Below, one piece after another: positions 8,790-16,079 of a stretch of DNA of 64,000 bases. Source of the DNA: Xanthomonas indica (GTDB lineage: Bacteria; Pseudomonadota; Gammaproteobacteria; Xanthomonadales; Xanthomonadaceae); NCBI RefSeq assembly GCF_040529045.1, contig NZ_CP131914.1:1038501-1102500 (forward strand), written 5' to 3'. Each line of letters begins with the position of its first letter. Within the stretch, counting starts at the first letter, position 1. The translations under genes and the position numbers were made by a program. Below the pieces are notes generated by a model. That model saw only the letters and a list, made by a program, of their open reading frames with translations, made no database searches and was not told the origin of the DNA.

Positions 8790-9725
8790 ATGACCGATTC
8801 GCCTGCCGCCGCATCCGCTTCCTCTTCGTTCCTTGCGTCGCCGCGCATTGCGCTGGTGTTCGGCGGCAGCGGCCAGATCGGCGAGCGTCTGCTGCATCGC
8901 CTGCTGGCCGCCGGCTGGGAGGTGCATGCCTATTCCCGCCAGGCGCGCGCGGCGCAGCCGGGCCTGCACTGGCATGCCGGCGAACTCAGCGCGCTGCAGG
9001 CGCCGCCGGTGGCCGCCGAGGTGGTGTTCAGTTGCGGGCCGCTGGACGCCTTCGCCGACTGGTACCGGCGCGCGCCGGTCGCGGCCGCGCGCGTGGTCGC
9101 CTTCGGCTCCACCAGCCTGGAGGTCAAGCGCGACTCGCTGGATGCGGCCGAGCGCGACGTCGCCCGGCGCCTGCGCGAGGCCGAAGCCATCGTGTTCGCG
9201 GTCGCCGCCGAGCGCGGTGCGGCGGCGACCGTGCTGCGGCCGACCCTGGTCTATGGCGCCGGCCGCGACCGCACCCTCAGCGCGATCGCGGCGCTGGCGC
9301 GGCGCACGGGTTGGTTCGTGCTGCCACGCAGCGCGAGCGGCCTGCGCCAGCCGGTGCACGTGCAGGACCTGGCCGACGCGGCGCTGGCGGTGCTGGCGCA
9401 TCCGGCCACGCACGGGCGCAGCTATGCCCTTGGTGGCGGCGAGACGCTCAGCTATCGCGAGATGGTGCGGCGGGTCCTGGCCGTCCTAAGGCCACCGGCG
9501 CGGCTGCTGTCGCTGCCGCACGCGCTGTTCGCACTGGCGCTGACGCTGGCCCACGCCTGCGGCCGCCTGCAGGGCATGAACCGCGCCGCGCTGCAGCGCA
9601 TGCGCGAGGACCTGGCGTTCGATCTGCAACCGGCGCGGCAGGATTTCGGCTACGCGCCGCGCGCCTTCGCGCCGGATGCGGCGATGCTGGGTCTGGAGAC
9701 CGGGGACACGGCGAAGCAGGGTTGA
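8790..9725 (+). CDS. NAD(P)-dependent epimerase/reductase, SDR-like
   Basis: A 311-residue Rossmann-fold protein of the extended/atypical SDR type. The dinucleotide-binding loop ALVFGGSGQIGERLLHRLL begins near residue 22, and the family motif RPTLVYGAGRDRT follows the central strands. The usual YxxxK catalytic pair is not evident, so it may be an atypical SDR (NAD(P)H-binding, epimerase-like) with unknown substrate. The ATG at 8790 leaves a short Ser/Ala-rich N-terminus before the first strand. It stands alone, divergent from the Mrp operon. Confidence 0.75.
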   Translation: MTDSPAAASASSSFLASPRIALVFGGSGQIGERLLHRLLAAGWEVHAYSRQARAAQPGLHWHAGELSALQAPPVAAEVVFSCGPLDAFADWYRRAPVAAARVVAFGSTSLEVKRDSLDAAERDVARRLREAEAIVFAVAAERGAAATVLRPTLVYGAGRDRTLSAIAALARRTGWFVLPRSASGLRQPVHVQDLADAALAVLAHPATHGRSYALGGGETLSYREMVRRVLAVLRPPARLLSLPHALFALALTLAHACGRLQGMNRAALQRMREDLAFDLQPARQDFGYAPRAFAPDAAMLGLETGDTAKQG

Positions 9726-9844
9726 TTCGATGTCGCACCGCGGCAGTCGCCAGCTCGATGCGGATGAGGGCTGCAATCGAGTGGACGAGGGAAACCCGGC
9801 GTCCCCGCTCATTTGGCGATGCCCGGCAGCGTTCTCGGCCGCGT

Positions 9845-10327
9845 TCAGTAGCGCCAGTGCATGCGCCGGTACAGCTTGGCCAGCACCCAGGCCGGGCCGA
9901 TCAGCAGGTAGGTCAGGTCGGTAAGGAAGCTGGGACGATGGCCTTCCAGCGCATGGCCGATGAACTGCGCGATCCAGGCCACCACGAACACGCCGATCGC
10001 CAGCCACAACAGCCCCTGCAGCCCCAGGTGCGCTTCCAGCAGCCGACACAGGCAGCCGCAGAAGAAGAACGCCGCCAGCATGCCGTAGCCCAACGGGCGC
10101 GACAGGCGGTTGTAGTACATCCACGCCGCGAACATGCCCAGCGCCGCCCACAGCCCGCTCTGGAACCAGGTGCCGCCCACCGGGATGCACCACAGCAGCG
10201 CCACCACCGACCACAGGATCGCCGGCACCGCGACCACGTGGATGCGCTGGTTGGCGACATTGCGGTGATCGTCGGAATAACTGGCGAAATAACGGTCGAT
10301 CGGGCGCGCGTAGGCGGTGGTATCCAT
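9845..10327 (-). CDS. Mpo1-like / DUF962 membrane protein
   Basis: A 160-residue protein with four hydrophobic helices. The N-terminal signature YSDDHRNVANQRIHVVAVP, with its HxxxxNxxxH arrangement, and the second conserved His in IAQFIGHALEGHRP match the DUF962/YGL010w family. The yeast member Mpo1 is an Fe(II)-dependent 2-hydroxy fatty acid dioxygenase that shortens fatty acids by one carbon. Activity of the bacterial proteins is inferred. The ATG at 10327 is supported by GGGAGG about seven bases upstream. It is a single gene, convergent with the reductase gene. Confidence 0.8.
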   Translation of the reverse strand: MDTTAYARPIDRYFASYSDDHRNVANQRIHVVAVPAILWSVVALLWCIPVGGTWFQSGLWAALGMFAAWMYYNRLSRPLGYGMLAAFFFCGCLCRLLEAHLGLQGLLWLAIGVFVVAWIAQFIGHALEGHRPSFLTDLTYLLIGPAWVLAKLYRRMHWRY

Positions 10328-10841
10328 CTTCCCTCCCAGGAACCGGCCCAGCATAGCGCCATCGCTGGCGCGATGCGGAGACACCGGGCCGCGGGAGGCG
10401 AGGACCGCGGCGAGGGGATCGTCCGCGGTGATCCGGCGGAGCGGACAGCCTTTGCCCGCTGCACGGACGCCCTTCCCGTTTACCGGTTGGACCCGACTCC
10501 GCAACGTTCCCCGCCCGCGCAGCCCGCATGCAGGCTGCCCGGCCAGCGGAGCGACCTTTCGAGGGGCTCTAGAATCTCTGGGACGTGTCCCGTAGGAGCG
10601 GCTTCAGCCGCGACGGGTTTGAGCGGGAACGTGCCCGTCGCGGCTGAAGCCGCGCCTACAGGGGGACCTTGCAGGCGGCTCGATCGTGCCCGATGCAGGT
10701 ATGAGGCGTGCTTTTCCGTTTCGACGAACGAGGTCCGAGATGCGTCGGACGCCGCCTGGCCGGTCATCGCAGGCAAGCGGTGGCGTCGCCGATCAGGGGC
10801 GATCGCGCTGTCGGCACGATCGCCCCACACCGTTTGGCGGC
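10328..10841. other. Gene-poor spacer carrying one REP palindrome
   Basis: About 510 bases without a supported gene, lying between the start of the Mpo1-like gene and the end of the small effector-tail gene, both on the minus strand. The only recognisable structure is the REP pair listed separately at 10592-10659. Other open frames are compositional shadows. Confidence 0.5.
10592..10659. repeat. GTAG-ended REP inverted pair
   Basis: The left arm, beginning GTAGGAGCGGCTTCAGCC, is answered 22 bases later by its reverse complement with one mismatch near the end (GCGCCTAC). Each arm is itself a small hairpin (GCGGCTTCAGCCGC), so the pair can fold as two small hairpins or one long stem. GTAG-ended REPs are the substrates of RAYT transposases in other gammaproteobacteria; no RAYT gene lies in the window. 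Confidence 0.85.
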
Positions 10842-11159
10842 TCAGGCGCGCGCCATGCTCCTGTTGGCTTCCTGCTGCTGCTCGCGCTGCACCGACTCCT
10901 GCTGCTGCGCGGACTGGCGGGCCAACTGCGCGCTGGTCTGCTCCAGCGGCGGTGCCGGCTGCTGCAGGTCCACCGCCGCACGGAAGCCCGGCGTGGTCCC
11001 GGCGACGAAGGCCTTGTCGTTCGCCACGCTGACCTCCTTCAGCTTGTCGGGGCTGAAGCCGAGGCAGCGCATTGCCGCGGGGGCCACATCGTCCAACGCC
11101 GGGGTTGCAGTCGCCCGCTCAACCACTATCGAGCACCCCCGCGCGTGGCGACGGATCAC
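10842..11159 (-). CDS. Small protein with XVIPCD-like C-terminal tail (probable T4SS effector remnant)
   Basis: A 105-residue reading frame starting with GTG at 11159, which overlaps the TGA of the upstream lipoprotein gene as GTGA. Residues ~40-85 (LKEVSVANDKAFVAG, then FRAAVDLQQPAPPLEQTSAQ) resemble the end of the Xanthomonas VirD4-interacting conserved domain: a strand, a xAFV/xAFAVQG strand, a V-D segment, then P-x-EQS followed by a Gln-rich tail. In X-T4SS effectors this domain is a C-terminal secretion signal of ~120 residues behind a toxin domain. Here no toxin domain is present and the first half of the XVIPCD is missing. The gene therefore looks like the leftover of an effector after internal deletion. 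Assignment rests on motif recall. Confidence 0.55.
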   Translation of the reverse strand: MIRRHARGCSIVVERATATPALDDVAPAAMRCLGFSPDKLKEVSVANDKAFVAGTTPGFRAAVDLQQPAPPLEQTSAQLARQSAQQQESVQREQQQEANRSMARA

Positions 11160-11818
11160 AGTCCGTTCGCGAAGAAATCCAGCTTCTGCGGTTCGATCCA
11201 TCCCTGCGCACAGTCGCCTTCAGGACGCGCATTGGCTGGGATGGTGCACGGTCGACCCCGCTTGCGCTGCGTCACGAAGTCGACCGGACGCTCGCCATAC
11301 TGTTTGCAGATTGCCTTGCCCTGGCATGCGCTGACGCTCGCAGGCGGGAGGGCGACCACGTAGTAGTAGGTGGCCTGTTGACCCGCATGCGCGGTCGCGA
11401 GGATGCAGACGAATTGCCCATCGGACAGCTTGGCGGCGACCTGTGCCTTGCTGCCGGTTACCGGCAAGGCGTCCAGAAGTGTGGTGTCGTGGTCGGCTAC
11501 GCCTGCGAAGTTTCCGTCTGTGCCACAGCGTGGGGATATGTCGACATCGTAGAAATCGCCGGCGTCCATGTTGCCCGAAACGCAGCCGCTTCCCTTGGCC
11601 GCATTTTCACAACGCAGGTGCAAGGACTCGGCGAGCGCTGCAATGCCGTCATCCTGGCGCGCTGTCTGCGATCGGGTGGATGCGTCAGCGACGGGGTTTG
11701 CGGTCGGTGCGGCGTCGGCCTGCCGAGGGTTGCAGGCGGCCAGTGCCATGGAAAGTGCGAACGCGGCAAAAAGTCGAGGCGAGCTGGCCAACGCATCCTT
11801 CTGGGGGCAGGCAATCAT
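11156..11818 (-). CDS. Lipoprotein, candidate immunity protein of a T4SS effector
   Basis: A 220-residue protein with a type II signal peptide ending in the lipobox LAAC (lipid Cys29). The mature part contains at least six further Cys residues, for example LRCENAAKGSGCVSG and SACQGKAICKQYG, suggesting disulfide-stabilised periplasmic folding. Composition is less GC-rich than that of the neighbours. In Xanthomonas, genes for X-Tfi immunity lipoproteins typically precede and overlap their effector gene; this gene overlaps the XVIPCD-tail gene in exactly that way. No specific fold was recognised. An alternative start is the TTG at codon 10 (LASSPRLF). The immunity role is inferred from order and lipidation only. 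Confidence 0.6.
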   Translation of the reverse strand: MIACPQKDALASSPRLFAAFALSMALAACNPRQADAAPTANPVADASTRSQTARQDDGIAALAESLHLRCENAAKGSGCVSGNMDAGDFYDVDISPRCGTDGNFAGVADHDTTLLDALPVTGSKAQVAAKLSDGQFVCILATAHAGQQATYYYVVALPPASVSACQGKAICKQYGERPVDFVTQRKRGRPCTIPANARPEGDCAQGWIEPQKLDFFANGL

Positions 11819-11917
11819 CCGTGCGGGTGCCCGAGCCTGGTCGGGCACAGCCATCGGATCATGAGCAGCCCGATCGCGTCCAGGAACCGCATGGTGACGC
11901 CTCGTGCAATCAGCCCA

Positions 11918-11939
11918 ATGCGCCGGCCACCCGGCGCAT
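11918..11939 (-). terminator. Perfect hairpin downstream of purC
   Basis: A nine-base stem (ATGCGCCGG / CCGGCGCAT) with a four-base loop lies 11 bases past the purC stop. There is no T-run after it, so it may act as an RNA 3'-end stabiliser or a weak terminator. Confidence 0.35.
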
Positions 11940-11949
11940 GGCCCCCCAC

Positions 11950-12876
11950 TCAGTCGATCGAAATCCCCGCCAGCCGCTGCAGCGCCTCGGCATACTTGGC
12001 GCGGGTGCGGTCGATCACGTCCTGCGGCAGGCGCGGGCCGGGCGCGGTCTTGCCCCAGTCCAGCGTCTCCAGGTAGTCGCGCACGAATTGCTTGTCGTAG
12101 CTCGGCGGGCTGGTTCCGACCTCGTATTGGTCGGCCGGCCAGTAGCGCGAGGAGTCCGGGGTCAGCATCTCGTCCATGATGTACAGGCGGCCGTCGGCGT
12201 CGGTGCCGAACTCGAACTTGGTGTCGGCCAGCAGGATGCCGCGCTCGGCGGCGAAGTCGGCGGCGAAGCGGTAGATGCGCAGGGTCGCGTCGCGCACGCG
12301 CTCGGCCAGTTCGGCGCCCACGGTCTTGACCATGGCGTCGAAGTCGATGTTCTCGTCGTGGTCGCCGACGGCGGCCTTGGTCGACGGGGTGAAGATCGGT
12401 TCGGCCAGCTTCTCGGCCTGGCGCAGGCCATCGGGCAGTTCGATGCCGCTGACCTTGCCGGTGCGCTGGTAGTCCTTCCAGCCGCTGCCGATCAGGTAGC
12501 CGCGGGCGATGGCTTCCACCGGCACCGGCTTGAGCTTGCGGGTCACCACTGCGCGCTTGGCATACAGCGCGGTGTCCACGCCCTCGGGCAGCACTGCGGC
12601 CACGTCGATGCCGGTGAGGTGGTTGGGCATGAGGTGTTCGGTCTTCTTGAACCAGAAGTTGGAGACCTGGCACAGCATCTCGCCCTTGCCGGGGATCGGG
12701 TCCGGCAGCACCACGTCGAAGGCGGAGAGGCGGTCGGTGGCCACCATCAGCAGGTAGTCGCCGGGCGGCGCGTCGGCCGGGAGGCGCTCGCGGGGGAGAT
12801 CGAACACGTCGCGGACTTTGCCGCGGTGGCGCAAGGGCAGGCCGGGCAGATCGGATTGCAACAGCGTGGTGGACAC
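11950..12876 (-). CDS. purC: Phosphoribosylaminoimidazole-succinocarboxamide synthase (SAICAR synthetase)
   Basis: A 308-residue enzyme of de novo purine synthesis that ligates aspartate to CAIR using ATP. Typical segments are GKVRDVFDL (nucleotide-binding strand), [31 protein letters not shown] and ADTKFEFG near the active site. The ~300-residue length is that of the longer PurC type found in Xanthomonas and in yeast Ade1. The start is GTG at 12876 because AGGAG lies five bases upstream; a second GTG two codons earlier is less well placed. Other pur genes in the window are purD and purH near 53-57 kb. Confidence 0.95.
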   Translation of the reverse strand: MSTTLLQSDLPGLPLRHRGKVRDVFDLPRERLPADAPPGDYLLMVATDRLSAFDVVLPDPIPGKGEMLCQVSNFWFKKTEHLMPNHLTGIDVAAVLPEGVDTALYAKRAVVTRKLKPVPVEAIARGYLIGSGWKDYQRTGKVSGIELPDGLRQAEKLAEPIFTPSTKAAVGDHDENIDFDAMVKTVGAELAERVRDATLRIYRFAADFAAERGILLADTKFEFGTDADGRLYIMDEMLTPDSSRYWPADQYEVGTSPPSYDKQFVRDYLETLDWGKTAPGPRLPQDVIDRTRAKYAEALQRLAGISID

Positions 12877-12979
12877 AGGCACTCCTACGGACTTCGCAAT
12901 GGCGACCGTCCCGGGACCCGGCGGGCCCGCGGCGGACGGCGGGCCGCGTAGTGTACGGCCGGAATGCCCCGCTGTGCCG

Positions 12980-12985
12980 TAAAAT
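12980..12985 (+). promoter_or_regulatory. Possible -10 box for the dnaJ-like/rpe genes
   Basis: TAAAAT in the context gccgtaaaatgg, 33 bases before the start of the small DnaJ gene. No good -35 box is seen at normal spacing, so this is weak. Confidence 0.3.
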
Positions 12986-13018
12986 GGACGGCCCTGACGC
13001 CGCGCCCGCCCTTGCCCC

Positions 13019-13351
13019 ATGCCCTGGTACGGAAAACTGCTCGGCGCCATCGCCGGGGCCCTGCTGCTGCGGCCCACGCCGGTGCTGGGCGCGCTGATCG
13101 GGCTGCTGATCGGGCATGCCTTCGACGCTGACTGGTTCAAGCTGTCCCAGCGCGAGGATCCGTACCGGGAGCTGGGCCTGACCCGCGACGCCACCGACGC
13201 CGAGATCGAACTGGCCTACCGCCGGCTGATGTCCCAGTACCACCCCGACAAGGTCGCCAGCGCCAGCCCCGAGTTGCGTGCCCGCGCCGAGAAGAAGGCC
13301 AGCCAGCTCAACACCGCCTACGACCGTATCCGCACCCTGCGCAAGCGCTGA
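13019..13351 (+). CDS. Small membrane-anchored DnaJ-domain protein
   Basis: A 110-residue protein. Residues ~5-32 form one hydrophobic segment ([20 protein letters not shown]), followed directly by a J domain at ~47-108 with the obligatory HPD at 75-77 (YHPDK). The N-terminal anchor followed by a J domain recalls DjlA, but the TerB-like middle domain of DjlA is absent. It should stimulate a DnaK-type ATPase at the membrane. It sits nine bases upstream of rpe in the same direction. Confidence 0.85.
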   Translation: MPWYGKLLGAIAGALLLRPTPVLGALIGLLIGHAFDADWFKLSQREDPYRELGLTRDATDAEIELAYRRLMSQYHPDKVASASPELRARAEKKASQLNTAYDRIRTLRKR

Positions 13352-13360
13352 GACCCCGCC

Positions 13361-14029
13361 ATGTCCGACTGCATCATCTCCCCGTCCATCCTGTCCGCCG
13401 ATTTCGCCCGCCTCGGCGAGGAAGTGGATACCGTGCTGCGCGCCGGCGCCGACTGGATCCATTTCGACGTGATGGACAACCATTACGTGCCGAACCTGAC
13501 CATCGGCCCGATGGTCTGCCATGCGTTGCGCAAGCACGGCGTCACCGCGCCGATCGACGTGCACCTGATGGTGGAACCGGTGGACCGGCTGATCCCGGAT
13601 TTCGCCGAGGCCGGCGCCAGCATCATCAGCTTCCACCCCGAGGCCAGCCGCCACGTGCACCGCAGCATCCAGCTGATCAAGTCGCACGGCTGCAAGGCCG
13701 GACTGGTACTCAACCCGGCCACCCCGGTGGACATCCTCGACTGGGTGCTGGACGACCTGGATCTGGTGCTGGTGATGTCGGTCAACCCGGGCTTCGGCGG
13801 CCAGGCCTTCATTCCCTCGGCGCTGGACAAGCTGCGCGCGATCCGCGCCCGCATCGACGCCAGCGGCAAGCCGATCCGGCTGGAGATCGATGGCGGCGTC
13901 AAGCCGGACAACATCGCCGCGATCGCCGCCGCCGGCGCCGACACCTTCGTCGCCGGCTCGGCCATCTTCAACGCACCGGACTACGCCGAGGTGATCAAGC
14001 AGATGCGCGCCGCGGTGGCGGGGCGCTGA
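13361..14029 (+). CDS. rpe: Ribulose-phosphate 3-epimerase
   Basis: A 222-residue TIM-barrel enzyme that interconverts D-ribulose 5-phosphate and D-xylulose 5-phosphate. The metal-binding and catalytic positions are visible: [15 protein letters not shown] at the start, [12 protein letters not shown] (His34, Asp36), [19 protein letters not shown], and [10 protein letters not shown] with the second catalytic Asp. Length matches the family. The ATG follows the dnaJ-like gene by nine bases, and the acetyltransferase gene begins one base after the stop, so the three genes are probably one transcript. Confidence 0.96.
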   Translation: MSDCIISPSILSADFARLGEEVDTVLRAGADWIHFDVMDNHYVPNLTIGPMVCHALRKHGVTAPIDVHLMVEPVDRLIPDFAEAGASIISFHPEASRHVHRSIQLIKSHGCKAGLVLNPATPVDILDWVLDDLDLVLVMSVNPGFGGQAFIPSALDKLRAIRARIDASGKPIRLEIDGGVKPDNIAAIAAAGADTFVAGSAIFNAPDYAEVIKQMRAAVAGR

Positions 14030-14030
14030 G

Positions 14031-14513
14031 ATGGCGGTGCTGCACATCCGCCCGGCGGTGGCCGACGATGCGGCGCTGATCCTGCGCCTGATCCGCGACC
14101 TGGCGCGCTACGAGCGCGCCGAGGACGCGGTGCAGACCGACGAGGCCGGCCTGCGCGCCAGCCTGTTCGGCGCCGACGCCCGCGCGCAGGCACTGATCTG
14201 CGAGGCCGACGGCCAGCCGATCGGCTACGCCGTGTATTTCTACAACTACTCCACCTGGCTGGGCCGCAACGGCCTGTACCTGGAAGACCTGTACGTGGAC
14301 CCGGCGCACCGCGGCGTCGGCGCCGGCAAGGCGCTGCTGCAGCATCTGGCGCGGCAGGCGGTGGCCGAGGGCTGCGGCCGCTTCGAATGGTCGGTGCTGG
14401 ACTGGAACCAGCCGGCGATCGATTTCTACGAAGCGGTCGGCGCCCGCGCGCAGGACGAGTGGACCGTCTACCGGCTGCAGGGCGAGGCGCTGGCCAGGTT
14501 CGCCGCCGGCTGA
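14031..14513 (+). CDS. GNAT N-acetyltransferase
   Basis: A 160-residue GNAT-fold protein resembling diamine (spermidine/spermine-type) acetyltransferases. Motifs include LYLEDLYVDPAHRGVGAGKA (strand 4 and the acetyl-CoA pyrophosphate loop R-GVGAGKA) and the C-terminal WSVLDWNQPAIDFYEAVGA. The N-terminal IRPAVADDAALILRLIRDLA is also typical. The substrate cannot be told from sequence. It begins one base after the rpe stop. Confidence 0.85.
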   Translation: MAVLHIRPAVADDAALILRLIRDLARYERAEDAVQTDEAGLRASLFGADARAQALICEADGQPIGYAVYFYNYSTWLGRNGLYLEDLYVDPAHRGVGAGKALLQHLARQAVAEGCGRFEWSVLDWNQPAIDFYEAVGARAQDEWTVYRLQGEALARFAAG

Positions 14514-14541
14514 GCGGCGCCGGGCGGCCAAAAGAAAAGAA

Positions 14542-14560
14542 CCGCACCGTCGCCGGTGCG
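14542..14560 (+). terminator. GC-rich hairpin after the acetyltransferase gene
   Basis: CCGCACC pairs with GGTGCGG around a short loop about 30 bases past the stop. No T-run follows, so termination here is only a possibility. Confidence 0.35.
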
Positions 14561-14730
14561 GCCCCTGGGAGATAAATCGGAGGCTGATCCTGCCTCCATC
14601 CGTCTTCCTTGCTATGGCCTTCCATGTTCCGGACGCACGGTGACGTGCGTATGACAACGGCCGCGCCGGGATTCACGCATCGCCCATGCCGCGCCCGTTA
14701 GCGTGGGCGCCTCACCCCGGGATGGTTGGC

Positions 14731-15669
14731 ATGGCTGCAGCGCACTGGCGTTTGATCCTCAACGGCAAGTCGGCCGGCGACGAGACGCTGCGCGAGGCGG
14801 TCATGGACATGCGTGCACGCGGCGTGCCGCTGCAGGTGCGGGTCACCTGGGAGCAGGGCGATGCCGAGCGCTACGTGGCCGAGGCGGTGGCCGATGGCGC
14901 CGCCTGCATCGTCGCCGCCGGTGGCGACGGCACCCTGAGCGAGGTTGCCAGCGCGCTGGCGCATCGCCAGGAGGCGGCCGCGGCATTGCCGGTGCTGGGC
15001 CTGGTGGCCCTGGGCACGGCCAACGATTTCGCCACGGCCACCGGCATCCCGTTGCCGCCGCTGGAGGCGCTGGAACTGATCGCCCGCACCACGGCGCAGC
15101 CGATCGACCTGCTGCGCATCGAGGCCGAGCACGGCCCGCACTGGTGCGCCAATGTCGCCAGTGGCGGCTTCGGTACCCAGGTCACGGTGGAGACCGACGA
15201 AGGCCTGAAGAAGATGCTGGGCGGGCTGGCCTACCTGGTCACCGGCATGAGCCGGCTGGGCCGGATCGATCCGATCCGGGCCCGTTTCGAGGGGCCGGAG
15301 TTTTCCTGGGAAGGCGATTTCATCGCGCTCGGCCTGGGCAACGGCCGCCAGGCCGGTGGCGGCCAGGTGCTGTGCCCGGACGCGCTGCTCGACGATGGCC
15401 TGCTCGACCTGACCCTGGTGCCGGAACTGACCGGCGAAGTCGCCGCGACCCTGGGCACCCTGGTCACGTCCGGCAAACAGGCCGCGCTGGAGCGAGTGGC
15501 GGTGCGCGCGCGCCTGCCGTGGCTGCGGATCGAAGCGGCGCAGCCGCTGACCCTGAACCTGGATGGCGAACCGGAAACCTCGCGCCATTTCCGCATCGAC
15601 TGCGTGCCCGGCCGCCTGCGCATGCACCTGCCGCCGGCCTCGCCGCTGCTGCAGGCACGCGGGCGCTAG
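14731..15669 (+). CDS. yegS: YegS-like lipid kinase (diacylglycerol kinase catalytic domain)
   Basis: A 312-residue lipid kinase of the DAGK_cat family. The nucleotide-binding motif [17 protein letters not shown] and [20 protein letters not shown] are the two core motifs; [12 protein letters not shown] and DLTLVPEL follow in the C-terminal domain. E. coli YegS phosphorylates lipids such as phosphatidylglycerol in vitro, and its physiological substrate is unclear. The start at 14731 gives [18 protein letters not shown], aligned with the start of YegS; ATG 14722 and 14686 are alternatives. It is transcribed alone. Confidence 0.88.
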   Translation: MAAAHWRLILNGKSAGDETLREAVMDMRARGVPLQVRVTWEQGDAERYVAEAVADGAACIVAAGGDGTLSEVASALAHRQEAAAALPVLGLVALGTANDFATATGIPLPPLEALELIARTTAQPIDLLRIEAEHGPHWCANVASGGFGTQVTVETDEGLKKMLGGLAYLVTGMSRLGRIDPIRARFEGPEFSWEGDFIALGLGNGRQAGGGQVLCPDALLDDGLLDLTLVPELTGEVAATLGTLVTSGKQAALERVAVRARLPWLRIEAAQPLTLNLDGEPETSRHFRIDCVPGRLRMHLPPASPLLQARGR

Positions 15670-15725
15670 CGAACCCCGCAGCGCACGCCTTCCATCTGCG
15701 ATCGTGTCGCTCGCGTGTTGCTCTC

Positions 15726-15791
15726 GTAGGAGCGGCTTCAGCCGCGACCGGCATCCCCGGTAACGCCCGTCGCGGCTGAGGCCGCTCCTAC
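15726..15791. repeat. GTAG-ended REP inverted pair
   Basis: Left arm at 15726-15748 and right arm at 15769-15791, with one G/A difference in the right arm and 20 bases between. It lies between yegS and the trpE control region. Confidence 0.85.
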
Positions 15792-15818
15792 GGAGATGTA
15801 CCCAGGCAATGGATCCCT

Positions 15819-15842
15819 GTGGGAGGGACTTCAGTCCCGACG
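15819..15842. repeat. Variant REP hairpin (GTGGGAGGGACTTCAGTC type)
   Basis: A single hairpin, GGGACTTCAGTCCC, preceded by GTGGGAG. It is a sequence variant of the GTAG REP core in which the GCGGC/GCCGC stem is replaced by GGGAC/GTCCC. A second copy lies at 52964-52987. Confidence 0.75.
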
Positions 15843-15897
15843 CGACATCCTCACCGACCACCTCCGCGCCGCGATCGATTGGTGGCGTCTGCAACCG

Positions 15898-15925
15898 TTG
15901 CCAGTCGCCGCAGTTGCGGTAAAGT
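15898..15925 (+). promoter_or_regulatory. Putative sigma-70 promoter of trpE
   Basis: TTGCCA (15898-15903) and TAAAGT (15920-15925) are separated by 16 bases. The predicted start of transcription falls about one base before the GTG of the Trp-rich leader frame, which would then be nearly leaderless. Confidence 0.4.
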
Positions 15926-15932
15926 AGCCGCC

Positions 15933-16079
15933 GTGTCCAGCCTGACGACCCCGCGTTCCTTCACTTCCGCTCGCCGTGCGTGGCGATGGTGGCCTGCAGC
16001 CGTCGTCCGCCCTGTCACCGAGTCCCGGAAGGAAAGCCGTCTTGATTACCCGCGAGCAGTTCCAGCGCTACGCCGCTGA
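15933..16079 (+). promoter_or_regulatory. Candidate trp leader reading frame with W-R-W-W
   Basis: From GTG 15933 an open frame reads VSSLTTPRSFTSARRAWRWW, with Trp codons at 15981, 15987 and 15990 (three in four codons). The frame stays open past the trpE start and stops at 16079. Consecutive Trp codons just ahead of trpE are the hallmark of ribosome-mediated attenuation leaders. However, no strong terminator hairpin with a T-run is visible in the ~50 bases before trpE, so any control would more likely act on trpE translation. Confidence 0.35.
15986..16045 (+). CDS. Possible 19-residue upstream ORF overlapping the trpE start
   Basis: ATG 15986 opens a 20-codon frame (MVACSRRPPCHRVPEGKPS) whose TGA overlaps the TTG start of trpE as TTGA. 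It lies in a different frame from the Trp-rich leader. Such an overlap would permit translational coupling. It has no recognisable domain and may be chance. Confidence 0.25.
   Translation: MVACSRRPPCHRVPEGKPS

Larger units (their letters stand above)
15670..16041. other. Intergenic control region upstream of trpE
   Basis: About 370 bases without a conventional gene. The first half holds the two REP-type repeats and the second half holds the putative promoter, a Trp-rich leader frame and a short uORF that overlaps the trpE start. All are listed separately. Confidence 0.6.

Noticed and set aside
8382-9413. 343-codon frame on the minus strand opposite the reductase gene
   Set aside because: Arg/Ala-rich shadow without a family motif, overlapping a well-supported Rossmann protein.
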